NCBI RefSeq assembly: GCF_000786105.1
Contig: NZ_JTEV01000025.1
Span: forward strand, 32,388-96,387
Reading direction: 5' to 3'
Source of the DNA: Bdellovibrio sp. ArHS
Lineage (GTDB): Bacteria > Bdellovibrionota > Bdellovibrionia > Bdellovibrionales > Bdellovibrionaceae
DNA length: 64,000 nucleotides
The position numbers and the translations under genes were made by a program. The notes under the pieces are model-generated. The model had not been told where the DNA came from, searched no databases, and saw nothing but the letters and a program-made list of their open reading frames with translations. Below are positions 1 through 8,435 of this stretch, in pieces (the first letter of the stretch is position 1; every line of letters starts with the position of its first letter).

Positions 1-447
1 TTCTCCATTTACTTTTTTGACCATAAAGAAATTCGTGACGCTTTTATCGAGGCGCACCGTCGTGGCGTCAAGGTCAAGGGTTTTGCTCATCATCACACGG
101 CATTTGCCCTAAGTTACGTGCGCAGAACAAGACGAACAATAGAGCGACTTCAAGAGGAAGGAATTGACAGCCTGTATTTCGCGCCAGGAAGCTTCTTCAC
201 CCACTCGAAGTATTTAATCAAAGACAGACAAGAAGTCGCCCTAGGGACGGGAAATTGGCTGGTCGAGGATGTTGAGATTCATCCGCAGCTTTATATTCAC
301 TTAAAGAACAGGGACCTGGCGCAACAGCTTGCAAAGCATTTAGCCAAACAAATTGCTAAGCAACGTGACGCTTTTGCAGGGACGCGCACAAAGCCACGCC
401 ACCCAGAATCACATACCAGATTGTCAGAATCCAAAACAGCAAGATAG
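1..447 (+). CDS. Phospholipase D-like domain protein (5' end missing)
   Basis: The reading frame is open from base 1, so only the C-terminal part of the protein is in the window (about 148 residues plus stop). It contains one clear HKD motif of the phospholipase D superfamily: His-Ser-Lys, then Asp, then Gly-Thr-Gly-Asn, encoded around 205-255. Enzymes of this superfamily carry two HKD motifs per active unit, so another probably lies upstream. They are phosphodiesterases acting on phospholipids or nucleic acids, or cardiolipin synthases; the substrate here cannot be told. The last 92 bases overlap the 3' end of the convergent YihY gene. The C-terminal tail is basic and rich in Lys, Arg and Ala. 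Confidence 0.75.
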   Translation, partial: FSIYFFDHKEIRDAFIEAHRRGVKVKGFAHHHTAFALSYVRRTRRTIERLQEEGIDSLYFAPGSFFTHSKYLIKDRQEVALGTGNWLVEDVEIHPQLYIHLKNRDLAQQLAKHLAKQIAKQRDAFAGTRTKPRHPESHTRLSESKTAR

Positions 448-1171
448 GTAGAGCCGCGAAAGATCCATAGATTTTATTGTAGGCAAAGAACTTCAAAGCG
501 ATGGCGGCATAACTCTTATGCACTCCATACATCGCTACGGAGGCGGTCACGGCGGAAATCAAAGCCGCGCGTTTGCGAACATACACCGTGGGAACAAGCT
601 TGTAGATGAGGAATAACGAACCCACCAAGACCAAAGAGTTAGAAACAAATGCCGGCACCACACGATGAACGAACTGAAATTGTTCTAGCGATTGAAAGCC
701 CACATAAACGGCCAATAGGACGGGAATCAGAAGAATCAAGCCCCACTGATAGATCACACGCTTATAAAAGGGACGAGTGTTTTTTTGATTCCACACCCGG
801 TGAATGCCGACTTCCATATCTAAAAGCATCCGAATGGACGTGATAAAAAGAAGAATCGCCCCCGTGGAGCCCAATTTTCCGGCGCTGATATTCTTTAAGA
901 AGATGCGAATGAACTTGGTGACATCCGAACCTGCGGCTTCGCGGATATTTCGCAAAAGTAAAGACTCGACTTGCGGATAAAAAGCTTCCAACCCCCCGAT
1001 GGATTGAAAAGTCGCAAGCACAACGGCAATAAAGGGGACTAAGGCCACGGCCGTGGAAAATGCCAAGGAGGCCGCAACCAGACGGATTTCACCATCTCGC
1101 ATCTGCTGAAGAGTGTCTTTAAAGACTTCTCTGAAAACTGTGAATCTAAGATTTTGCAGCAACGGACTCAT
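356..1171 (-). CDS. YihY/BrkB-family inner membrane protein
   Basis: A 271-residue protein with about six hydrophobic segments (roughly residues 32-57, 99-118, 137-158, 171-193, 199-224 and 233-263). The spacing and the Val-Pro and Asn-Lys-Ile-Tyr-Gly-Ser-Phe elements are typical of the YihY (UPF0761, formerly ribonuclease BN/BrkB) family. The family is an integral membrane family of unresolved function; the old RNase BN assignment belonged to another gene. It is the last gene of the minus-strand run that starts with the sigma-54 activator, 45 bases after the metallo-hydrolase. Its 3' end overlaps the convergent phospholipase D-like gene by 92 bases, so there is no room for a dedicated terminator between them. 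Confidence 0.85.
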   Translation of the reverse strand: MSPLLQNLRFTVFREVFKDTLQQMRDGEIRLVAASLAFSTAVALVPFIAVVLATFQSIGGLEAFYPQVESLLLRNIREAAGSDVTKFIRIFLKNISAGKLGSTGAILLFITSIRMLLDMEVGIHRVWNQKNTRPFYKRVIYQWGLILLIPVLLAVYVGFQSLEQFQFVHRVVPAFVSNSLVLVGSLFLIYKLVPTVYVRKRAALISAVTASVAMYGVHKSYAAIALKFFAYNKIYGSFAALPILLFWILTIWYVILGGVALCASLQKRHVA

Positions 1172-1216
1172 GAAGCCAACAATAGCATGCTTCTTTTGAG
1201 TCCGCCTAATTCTTTC

Positions 1217-2125
1217 CTAGAGCTGAAATCTTTTTTGTACGGCGAAGTCATGGCCGTTGCGCTCGATCACGGCAGCGTCACAGTAGGGATCGTGTTCAAA
1301 GAACAAATACCATTTTTGATCCGCGGCCTGGCTAAGATACTTTTGTTTTTCTTCCATCAATGTCAGGGGATGCAAGTCGTATCCCATAAGCCAGGGAATT
1401 TTCACGTGAGAACTGGTGGGCACGACATCGCCACAGTAAAGAAGCGTGGCTGTTCCGTCAGTGACCTTCACCATTTGTTGAGCCTGAGTGTGACCGTTGG
1501 AAAGCAGAACGGAAACCCCGGGAAGAATTTCTTTTTCTCCGTCCAGAATATTCAAGACGCCGGCTTCTTGCAGGGGTTGGAAGTTGGCCGAATAATAACT
1601 AGCACGCTCACGCAAATTTGGTTTGCTGGCCGTTTCCAAATTTCCTTTTTGAATCCAATACTGTGCTTTGGGGAAAGTCGGAACCAGTTTCCCGTCTTTT
1701 TCCGTGGTCGCGCCGCCGGCATGGTCAAAATGCAAATGAGTCAAAATCACATGATCAATATCTTCGGGGCGCACACCGAATGAGGCCAGGGATTTCAAAA
1801 GTGAGGGACCGCTGTCGTCAATGTTGTACATCTCGGCGAATTTCGTACCCAGCTTTTCGCCGTACTTGGCGATGAAATCTTTGCCTTGACCGTTGCCTGT
1901 GTCGATTAAAATATTCAGGCCCTGGGATTTTAAAAGAAGAGCGCGCGCTTCCATGGGAATGCGATTTTTATCATCAGGCGGATTGGATCTTTCCCAAAGA
2001 ACTTTGGGAACGGTGCCAAACATCGCCCCGCCATCCAGGCCGAATTCTCCGGTGGGGATGGGACAGATTTGATAGGGACCAATCTGCAAAGAGGTTTTCT
2101 GAATATCAGACTTGTTCGGAGTCAT
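1217..2125 (-). CDS. MBL-fold metallo-hydrolase (lactonase-like)
   Basis: A 302-residue metallo-beta-lactamase-fold protein with the metal-binding signature THLHFDHAGG near residues 130-139, a later GHT histidine, a CGD aspartate and a terminal EHDP histidine. This set fits the dinuclear-metal hydrolases related to quorum-quenching lactonases. No signal peptide is visible, so it should be cytoplasmic. Its start lies 20 bases inside the end of the upstream acyltransferase gene, indicating translational coupling in the phospholipid operon. The substrate is not known; a lactone or an ester produced during lipid turnover is a guess from context. Confidence 0.85.
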   Translation of the reverse strand: MTPNKSDIQKTSLQIGPYQICPIPTGEFGLDGGAMFGTVPKVLWERSNPPDDKNRIPMEARALLLKSQGLNILIDTGNGQGKDFIAKYGEKLGTKFAEMYNIDDSGPSLLKSLASFGVRPEDIDHVILTHLHFDHAGGATTEKDGKLVPTFPKAQYWIQKGNLETASKPNLRERASYYSANFQPLQEAGVLNILDGEKEILPGVSVLLSNGHTQAQQMVKVTDGTATLLYCGDVVPTSSHVKIPWLMGYDLHPLTLMEEKQKYLSQAADQKWYLFFEHDPYCDAAVIERNGHDFAVQKRFQL

Positions 2126-2873
2126 CTTTTGTTTCTCCTTCCAGAGGCTTGTCTGGGAATGCGTTCGGATTGATCGTCAGCACCCACTGCCTGTAAGCAT
2201 CATACACCTGCTTAATCGGGCCAGGGGGATGAACCGGACCAACGTGTAAAATCAGCTTTCCTGGCAGGGGAATAGGCTGACCTTTGGGCCATAGTTCCAT
2301 ATTGCCTTCAAGATATGTGAATAAAAGAGGTGTTTGAGTGCGTTCTGAAAAAATCGAAACGCCGCGTTTAAATTCCTGAATTTTTCCGTCTTTAGAACGC
2401 GTGCCTTCAGGAAATATAATCAACCACATTCGCGGCAATTCAGTTAAAAGTTTTAAGATCAAATTGATCGCTTCACCCCGGCGGTCTTTGCGGTCAATCG
2501 GAATGGCGCCCAGACAGTGCTTTGAAAAGAAGGTGAAGAGCGCATTGGTAAAGAAGTAATCCTTCGCTGCCGCGATATAAAGATTCAACCAGTAACGGCG
2601 CGGAATGGATGCGGCAATTGAAACGGCGTCCAGATGGCTGGCGTGATTGCTGATGATGATCAGCTTGGGCTGAGTTCGATAGATTTCTTTAAAGGGTGTG
2701 CCCTTCACCTGCAGCCGAATATAAAACTTAAAAGCGATATTCTTTAGGAAGATCGACCACAAAAAACGCATGAACACGCTGAACATGTCGATATGGCGAG
2801 TGAACAGCGGCAAGTGTTTTAGATAAGTCGGCAGTTTCGTCCACTGCTCGTTTTCGTAGTTCCAATCCTTCAT
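2106..2873 (-). CDS. PlsC-like 1-acylglycerol-3-phosphate acyltransferase
   Basis: A 255-residue protein with the acyltransferase block NHASHLD (the H-x4-D catalytic motif, near residue 76) and the substrate-binding block FPEGTRSKDG (near residue 152), the two hallmarks of PlsC/LPLAT enzymes. These transfer an acyl chain to lysophosphatidic acid or a related lysolipid at the inner face of the cytoplasmic membrane. A hydrophobic N-terminal stretch may anchor it. Its ATG overlaps the stop of the upstream CdsA-like gene by four bases. Together they suggest a lipid module parallel to the housekeeping pathway: acylation to phosphatidic acid, then activation to CDP-diacylglycerol. Confidence 0.88.
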   Translation of the reverse strand: MKDWNYENEQWTKLPTYLKHLPLFTRHIDMFSVFMRFLWSIFLKNIAFKFYIRLQVKGTPFKEIYRTQPKLIIISNHASHLDAVSIAASIPRRYWLNLYIAAAKDYFFTNALFTFFSKHCLGAIPIDRKDRRGEAINLILKLLTELPRMWLIIFPEGTRSKDGKIQEFKRGVSIFSERTQTPLLFTYLEGNMELWPKGQPIPLPGKLILHVGPVHPPGPIKQVYDAYRQWVLTINPNAFPDKPLEGETKDDSEQV

Positions 2874-3814
2874 AGAATGACCGTCATAACGTAATAGTAA
2901 ATGGGCGCGACAAAAATCAATCTGTCGACTCGGTGTAAGAAGTCACCACGTCCAATAATGAAAGGTCCTACGGTTTTCATTCCCGCATCACGCCGAACCA
3001 CGGTCATGACCAGGTCACCAACGAATCCGCCCAGCGAGGCCACCAGGCCAGAAGCCAGCCAGTACTTGTCAGAACCATCCGGCAAAAGGAAGCGCATAGA
3101 GCCCGCCAAGAACAGCGTCAGTAGAATCGAAGTCGCCGTACTGCCGACCGTTCGACGGGGATTGATGCCGGGGAACATTCTCCAGCCGCCGATATAGCGG
3201 CCCACCGCCAAGTTGGTGTTGTCACAGAATTCAGTCAGAATGATCAGATACATCACCTGGTAAACACCATTGGGGAATTTTAAGATCAATCCCAAGTGCA
3301 TGAAGGACCAGCCCAAAAAGATGAAGGCGAGCAGGGTCAAGGACATGTATTGAATCATGCGCTTGTAAGAGTTACGGATCAGAGGAACCAGGCAGCTCAC
3401 ACCTAAGACAATCATCGGCATTGAATTGTAAATATCGATGCGATCATACCAGGCGCAAATCCCCAGGCCGATAATGCCTGCGTAACACAACAAGACGAAA
3501 TAGCTGCGATGAAACATCCCCATGATCTGGAAGAAAATCTTGGCACCCGCGATGGCCAGAAGGGTGAGGAACACCAACGGCCAGGGTTCAGGTAAACCCA
3601 TCACTAGGAACATCAAGGGGGCGGCGACCAGCCAGCTTTTGATGCTGGCCCAGGACTGCACAAAGTAATAGTTCTTATTGCGGAAAAAGAAAGTGACTGC
3701 GCCCGAAGCAAAGATGATCGAAAGAACAATGAAAACTGTCTGACGATAAATATGACTTTCCCACGCGGTGGGCATTGAGATACGAATGGGAAAACTAAAA
3801 TCAAAAAAATCCAT
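2870..3814 (-). CDS. CdsA-family phosphatidate cytidylyltransferase
   Basis: A 314-residue polytopic membrane protein with about eight hydrophobic helices. The C-terminal third contains GDLVMTVVRRDAGMK and GRGDFLHRVDRL, a variant of the CDP-diacylglycerol synthase signature in which Lys and the acidic Asp-Arg-x-Asp region are recognisable. CdsA enzymes make CDP-diacylglycerol from CTP and phosphatidic acid. The sequence resembles the YnbB type more than the housekeeping enzyme, which is a judgement from motif spelling. Its start codon overlaps the stop of the upstream regulator by one base, and its end overlaps the PlsC-like gene. Confidence 0.85.
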   Translation of the reverse strand: MDFFDFSFPIRISMPTAWESHIYRQTVFIVLSIIFASGAVTFFFRNKNYYFVQSWASIKSWLVAAPLMFLVMGLPEPWPLVFLTLLAIAGAKIFFQIMGMFHRSYFVLLCYAGIIGLGICAWYDRIDIYNSMPMIVLGVSCLVPLIRNSYKRMIQYMSLTLLAFIFLGWSFMHLGLILKFPNGVYQVMYLIILTEFCDNTNLAVGRYIGGWRMFPGINPRRTVGSTATSILLTLFLAGSMRFLLPDGSDKYWLASGLVASLGGFVGDLVMTVVRRDAGMKTVGPFIIGRGDFLHRVDRLIFVAPIYYYVMTVIL

Positions 3815-5172
3815 TATGATGGTTCCTCGTCAATTTTGTAGTCTTTGATCTTCTTATAAAGATTGGATCGTGAGACTTGCAGGACTTTCGCGGCTTCTTC
3901 AACGTCGCGAGTTTGTTTTAAACAAGTGCGGATGGCATGGGCCTCAAACTCTTCGACAAGAGTGTTCAGTCCTTTGTTGAAATCTATAGTGGTATAAGAG
4001 GGGGCGCCAAGGGCCGTCGCAGCAGGCTTTAACCAAGCCGCAACGTCTTCATCCCGAATGAACGGCAGGGGCGAGGTCAGGCTGAGCTGTTCGCAGACGC
4101 GTTTCAGCTCGCGCACATTTCCCGGCCAGTTGTATTTTTTCAAGGCGGCCAGCCCGTCTTCAGCAATGGTTTTATTGCGGCGAGGACGTTCGGCTTCCAG
4201 AAAGTGCCGAGCCAGTTCGTCAATATCCTCTAAGCGTTCGCGCAAAGCAGGCAGCTCGATTCTTTGCGACGAAAGACGGTAAAGCAGATCTTCACGAAAC
4301 TCGCCTGCGGCCACCATTTTTTCCAAAGAGCGGTTGGTGGCGGCAATCACCCGAGTTTTTACCGTGGTGCTTTCTTTAGCGCCGACGCGACGAACTTCGC
4401 CCGTTTCCAAAAAGCGCAGAAGTTTGGCCTGTTGGGACAGGGGCAGCGCCTCGATCTCATCTAAAAAAAGATCGCCGCCATGGGCAGCTTCAGTCAGTCC
4501 GACTTTATTTTGCTCCGCTCCCGTGAAGGCGCCTTTCACGTGACCAAACATTTCTGATTCAAAAAGATTCTCTGGAATGCTTGCCAGATTCACGGCAATG
4601 AAAGGGCGTTCGGCTTCTTGCTCATGCAGCAGGCGTGCGACGACTTCTTTACCGCAACCGGTTTCACCTTCGATCAGAACCGTGCTGGTTTCGCCGCGAA
4701 GTTCGGCAATACGTTTTTTGACCTTCGCTGAAGCGCTGGAGCTTCCGACCCATCGAGTGGTATGGCGAAGAGCACTGGGATCAAGGCTGCGCAAATCCCA
4801 AAGCGCCTCAATTTTTTCCAGAATTAATAAAATCTCTTCCGGCATCAAAGGTTTTGCCAAAAATCTTTGGGCTCCGGCTTTCAGGCAACTTTCCATCAGC
4901 GCGCGGCTGAGGTCGCCGGACATTGCCACGACTTCCAATTGATTGTTATGCTTGATTAACTTTTCTATGATCTGGGGGCCTGCGGCTTTCGTCGCGCCCG
5001 GTTCAAGATGCATGTCCACGAAGGCCGCGTGATAGAAGCGCTCGTATTGAATGGCTTCAAGTTTCACAGCCGAAAAAACTTTCCAATGATTTGGCAAACA
5101 CATCTTTAAAGACTGTTGTACCAGGGGATCGTCATCGACGATGAGTAGAGAAAAAACTCGAGTTGTGGCCAT
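3814..5172 (-). CDS. Sigma-54-dependent response regulator (NtrC family)
   Basis: A 452-residue three-domain activator. Residues about 8-125 form a receiver with the phospho-acceptor in FVDMHL and a Lys-Pro near residue 107. The central AAA+ domain has Walker A GETGCGKE (near 166), the sigma-54-contacting GAFTGA loop (near 215) and Walker B with LFLDEIE (near 240). The C-terminus is a Fis-type helix-turn-helix ending around VSRSNLYKKIK. Such proteins remodel sigma-54 RNA polymerase when phosphorylated. No histidine kinase is adjacent. It is the first gene of a five-gene overlapping operon with lipid enzymes, which it may control or respond with; that is inference. Confidence 0.93.
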   Translation of the reverse strand: MATTRVFSLLIVDDDPLVQQSLKMCLPNHWKVFSAVKLEAIQYERFYHAAFVDMHLEPGATKAAGPQIIEKLIKHNNQLEVVAMSGDLSRALMESCLKAGAQRFLAKPLMPEEILLILEKIEALWDLRSLDPSALRHTTRWVGSSSASAKVKKRIAELRGETSTVLIEGETGCGKEVVARLLHEQEAERPFIAVNLASIPENLFESEMFGHVKGAFTGAEQNKVGLTEAAHGGDLFLDEIEALPLSQQAKLLRFLETGEVRRVGAKESTTVKTRVIAATNRSLEKMVAAGEFREDLLYRLSSQRIELPALRERLEDIDELARHFLEAERPRRNKTIAEDGLAALKKYNWPGNVRELKRVCEQLSLTSPLPFIRDEDVAAWLKPAATALGAPSYTTIDFNKGLNTLVEEFEAHAIRTCLKQTRDVEEAAKVLQVSRSNLYKKIKDYKIDEEPS

Positions 5173-5310
5173 AGGTATTTAGTCTCTCTTGGGAATATGA
5201 CTTTGACTATAGTTTGCGCACGTGGTCAGCAAGACTGAGTGTGGGCGTGGAGTCATTTTTGAAATGACTTATAAAGGCGGCGGATTAAACTAAAAAGAGC
5301 GGAGGTGCTA

Positions 5311-6516
5311 GTGAGCGCTCTTAGAATTCTTCTTGTTGAAAACATCCATCCAGTAGCGCAGCAAACTTTGATTTCTGAAGGATATAAAGTGGATTTGATT
5401 TCCCACGCACCTTCCGAGGAAGAGCTGTTAAAAAGTCTTCCAAATTATGACGTTTTAGGAATTCGCTCAAAAACGGAAATCACGGCTAAAGTTTTAAAAA
5501 ACAATCCTCATCTGGTGACGATCGGTTGTTTTTGCATCGGTACAAATCAGGTCGACTTAATGACTGCGCGCGAGGTGGGGGTGCCGGTCTTCAATGCGCC
5601 TCACTCTAACACCCGCTCGGTCGCGGAGCTTGTCATTGCCGAGATGATCGCTTTGTCCCGTCAACTGGGAGATCGAAATACGAAGGCCCATGTCGGGGAC
5701 TGGGTGAAGTCGGCAGAGGGTTCTCGCGAAGTGCGCGGAAAAACTTTGGGGATTGTAGGCTACGGCCATATCGGCAGTCAGGTCAGTGTTCTTGCCGAAG
5801 CGATGGGACTTAAAGTCGTTTTCTACGATGTTATTAAAAAACTTCCGTTGGGAAATGCGACGGCGCAGTCGTCCTTGGAAGACTTACTAAAAATTTCCGA
5901 TTTCGTTACTTTGCACGTGCCCGAAACGCCAGAGACCAAGGACATGATTGGCGCAAAAGAATTGGCGCTGATGAAAAAAGGCAGCCATCTGATTAACGCC
6001 AGCCGTGGAACGGTCGTGGTGATCGATGCTTTGGTTGATGTGCTGAAGTCCAAACACATCGCGGGGTGCGCGATAGATGTTTTTCCTGAAGAGCCGGCGT
6101 CGAATAAAGAAAAATTCAAATCCCCACTGCAAGGTTTAAACAATGTGATTCTGACCCCGCACATCGGTGGCAGCACTGAAGAGGCGCAGTTCGCCATCGG
6201 GATGGAAGTCGCAGAAAGTTTTCGCCGTTATTTGAAAATTGGCTCGTCTTCGGGTGCCGTGAATTTTCCGAATGTGGATCTGCCCGTTAAGCAGGGCACT
6301 TCGCGTATTTTGAATGTGCACAAAAACGAACCGGGCGTCCTAGGAGAGATCAACGGTTTGATCTCTAAAGCCGGAGCCAACATCGAAGGACAGTATCTGT
6401 CCACCGACGATAAAATTGGTTATCTGGTGATGGATGTGCACTCGGCTCAGGCCCAGGCGTTAGCCGCCGATATTGGCAAGCTGACCCGTTCAATTCGGAC
6501 CCGAGTGGTGTACTAA
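5311..6516 (+). CDS. serA: D-3-phosphoglycerate dehydrogenase SerA
   Basis: This 401-residue protein matches the ACT-domain class of SerA closely along its length. It has the conserved IGCFCIGTNQVDL and FNAPHSNTRSVAELV stretches, the NAD-binding GYGHIG near residue 150, the catalytic Arg in ASRGT, the Glu in PEEP, the His in PHIGG, and a C-terminal ACT domain that in the family binds serine for feedback inhibition. It performs the first step of serine synthesis, 3-phosphoglycerate to 3-phosphohydroxypyruvate. I start it at GTG 5311 because GGAGG at 5301-5305 gives a proper spacer; the in-frame GTG at 5305 overlaps that ribosome-binding site. Its last 27 bases overlap the convergent FAD-dehydrogenase gene. 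Confidence 0.95.
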   Translation: MSALRILLVENIHPVAQQTLISEGYKVDLISHAPSEEELLKSLPNYDVLGIRSKTEITAKVLKNNPHLVTIGCFCIGTNQVDLMTAREVGVPVFNAPHSNTRSVAELVIAEMIALSRQLGDRNTKAHVGDWVKSAEGSREVRGKTLGIVGYGHIGSQVSVLAEAMGLKVVFYDVIKKLPLGNATAQSSLEDLLKISDFVTLHVPETPETKDMIGAKELALMKKGSHLINASRGTVVVIDALVDVLKSKHIAGCAIDVFPEEPASNKEKFKSPLQGLNNVILTPHIGGSTEEAQFAIGMEVAESFRRYLKIGSSSGAVNFPNVDLPVKQGTSRILNVHKNEPGVLGEINGLISKAGANIEGQYLSTDDKIGYLVMDVHSAQAQALAADIGKLTRSIRTRVVY

Positions 6517-7893
6517 GACTTTTCCCGGATTCATGATGCCATCGGGATCAAATAGGTTTTTGATCCCGCGCATGAGGGCGATTTCCGCTTCAGAGCGGGT
6601 GTAGGAAAGAAACGAACGTTTACTTAAACCCACACCATGTTCGGCTGAAATCGATCCTTTATATTTTTTCACCGTATCAAAAACCATGACGTCGACTTTG
6701 CGGCACTCTTGCACAAAGTCTTCCTTGGTCATGCCCGCAGGTCGCAGAATATTGATATGCAGGTTGCCGTCGCCGATGTGACCAAACCACACGACCTCCC
6801 AGGTCGGGTAAGCTTGGGTCAGAACTTTTTCAAGATCTTTCATAAAGGGCGGAACTTGAGAGATCGTAACGGCGATGTCGTTTTTGTAGGGCGAGTACTT
6901 GGCTAACGACTCGGAGATGTCTTCGCGATACCGCCAGAAAGTGGCGGCTTGTACGTCAGACTGGCTGATCACACCATCAAGAGCCCAACCCTCTTCCACG
7001 CATTTTTCAAAAACGCCGAGAGCATGTTCTTCATCTTGTTCGTTGCGAGCTTCCACTTCGGCAAGCACGTAAAAGGGGCTTTGTGTTTCCAAAGGCGCTG
7101 GCAGCCCGGTGTTTTCTAAAACTTTTTTCAAGGCATTGTCTGCGAACATTTCAAAAGCCACCAGCGATGTTTTGGTTTTGAATTCAGCAAAGACCTTCAT
7201 AACCGCTTCCAGACCACTGACCGCCATAACTAAAACTTTCATCGGCGGAGGTGCCGGTGCCAGGCGTATTGTCGCTTCGATGATGAAGCCCAGGGTGCCT
7301 TCCGAGCCGATAAATAAATGGCGAAGGTCATACCCCGTGGCGTTTTTGACCAGACCATTATTAAGTTCCAAAACTTCGCCGGCACCGGTGACGACTTTAA
7401 GGCCGATAATCCAATCGCGTGTCAGTCCATAACGAACGACTTTGATGCCTCCCGCATTGGTGGCGATATTGCCGCCCATTTGGGACGAGCCCGCTGCTGC
7501 AAAATCCACAGGATAAAAAAGATTTTTCGAGTGCGCGAACTCTTGCAAGGTTTCAGTGACAACGCCGGCCTCAATAACGACAGACTGATCGACAGCACTG
7601 AAATCTTTGATTTTATTCATCTGATCGAATGAGACAACGACCTCGCCCTGAAATGCGACGGCCGAACCGGAAAGGCCCGTGCGTCCGCCGGAAGGGACCA
7701 GACCGATTTTATTTTTGCGTGCCCATTTCACCAAAGAGACGACTTCGTCAGTGCTGCGGGGGAAAACGATGGCTGTGGCTTTGATGTCGTAATAGGTTGT
7801 CCAATCTTTGCCCCAAAATTTCAGGCTTTCCTCGTCGGTTTTGATTTGGTCTTTTTGCAAAAAACTTTCAAGTTCGATGAGGGCCGGGGACAT
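6490..7893 (-). CDS. FAD-binding D-2-hydroxyacid dehydrogenase (GlcD/D2HGDH-like)
   Basis: A 467-residue VAO-family flavoenzyme. The N-terminal FAD domain contains PSGGRTGLSGSAV and GGNIATNAGG. The C-terminal FAD-oxidase domain has GHIGDGNLHINI and SAEHGVGLSK, the metal and substrate-binding segments of D-lactate, glycolate and D-2-hydroxyglutarate dehydrogenases. Bacterial SerA reduces 2-oxoglutarate to D-2-hydroxyglutarate as a way of driving its reaction, and a D2HGDH recycles that product. The tail-to-tail position against serA therefore makes D-2-hydroxyglutarate a plausible substrate, but motif reading alone does not separate it from D-lactate. It is the last gene of the bolA-grx operon. 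Confidence 0.85.
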   Translation of the reverse strand: MSPALIELESFLQKDQIKTDEESLKFWGKDWTTYYDIKATAIVFPRSTDEVVSLVKWARKNKIGLVPSGGRTGLSGSAVAFQGEVVVSFDQMNKIKDFSAVDQSVVIEAGVVTETLQEFAHSKNLFYPVDFAAAGSSQMGGNIATNAGGIKVVRYGLTRDWIIGLKVVTGAGEVLELNNGLVKNATGYDLRHLFIGSEGTLGFIIEATIRLAPAPPPMKVLVMAVSGLEAVMKVFAEFKTKTSLVAFEMFADNALKKVLENTGLPAPLETQSPFYVLAEVEARNEQDEEHALGVFEKCVEEGWALDGVISQSDVQAATFWRYREDISESLAKYSPYKNDIAVTISQVPPFMKDLEKVLTQAYPTWEVVWFGHIGDGNLHINILRPAGMTKEDFVQECRKVDVMVFDTVKKYKGSISAEHGVGLSKRSFLSYTRSEAEIALMRGIKNLFDPDGIMNPGKVLVHHSGPN

Positions 7894-7901
7894 ACAACAT
7901 C

Positions 7902-8111
7902 CTATTCTTCGTCTGGAATCGCGCGATGATAATCTTTCAGAGTTCTTATTCTAAAGAAGGCGTAGACAGGACACAAGCCCCAAGCTGCGGTGATGAGGCC
8001 ATACAGACCGATGTAAGCCCAAAAGGGGCCGCCGGCAATGGCGTAAGCCGTCAGCAATACGCCAAAAATAAACCTTAAAATGCGGTCCCAAACGGCAACA
8101 TTACATCTCAT
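7902..8111 (-). CDS. Small DUF2892 (YgaP-like) membrane protein
   Basis: A 69-residue protein with two transmembrane helices in the pattern of the DUF2892/YgaP transmembrane domain: a short basic N-terminus (RCNVAVWDRILRF), helix 1, a Gly-rich turn, helix 2 ending in WGLCPVYAFF. In other bacteria the domain is often found near rhodanese or sulfur-handling proteins. Here it sits two bases after the monothiol glutaredoxin gene and nine before the flavoenzyme, so it is probably co-transcribed with them. It has two conserved-looking cysteines (residues 3 and 46); a thiol role is possible but unproven. Confidence 0.75.
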   Translation of the reverse strand: MRCNVAVWDRILRFIFGVLLTAYAIAGGPFWAYIGLYGLITAAWGLCPVYAFFRIRTLKDYHRAIPDEE

Positions 8112-8112
8112 G

Positions 8113-8415
8113 TTATTTTAGAAGCTCTTGAAGCTCGCCAGACTGGTACATTTCCATCATGATGTCGCTTCCGCCCACCAATTGTTTGTTGATGTAAAGT
8201 TGCGGAATTGTCGGCCAGTTGCCGTATTCTTTGATGCCGCTGCGGATTTCTTCGTCCTCAAGAACATTCACGTCATGGAATTGAACGCCGATATCCTGAA
8301 GGATTGCACAAGCGCGGGCAGAAAAACCGCACATGGGAAACTGTTGCGTGCCTTTCATGAAAAGCACGATTTTGTTTTGATTTAGAATGGAATCAATTTT
8401 TTCATGAGTCGTCAT
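8113..8415 (-). CDS. grxD: Monothiol glutaredoxin, Grx4/GrxD type
   Basis: A 100-residue glutaredoxin-fold protein with the monothiol active site MCGFS, the upstream Lys in FMKGT, and TIPQLYINKQLVGGSDI, which supplies the cis-proline and glutathione-binding residues. This is the CGFS class, which binds a [2Fe-2S] cluster with glutathione and delivers clusters, usually with a BolA-type partner. Length and motifs match the E. coli protein. The upstream neighbour is a BolA gene 20 bases away, the classic pairing, so a shared iron-sulfur trafficking or iron-sensing complex is well supported by context. Confidence 0.93.
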   Translation of the reverse strand: MTTHEKIDSILNQNKIVLFMKGTQQFPMCGFSARACAILQDIGVQFHDVNVLEDEEIRSGIKEYGNWPTIPQLYINKQLVGGSDIMMEMYQSGELQELLK

Positions 8416-8435
8416 GGAAACCTCTTTTAAAAAAC

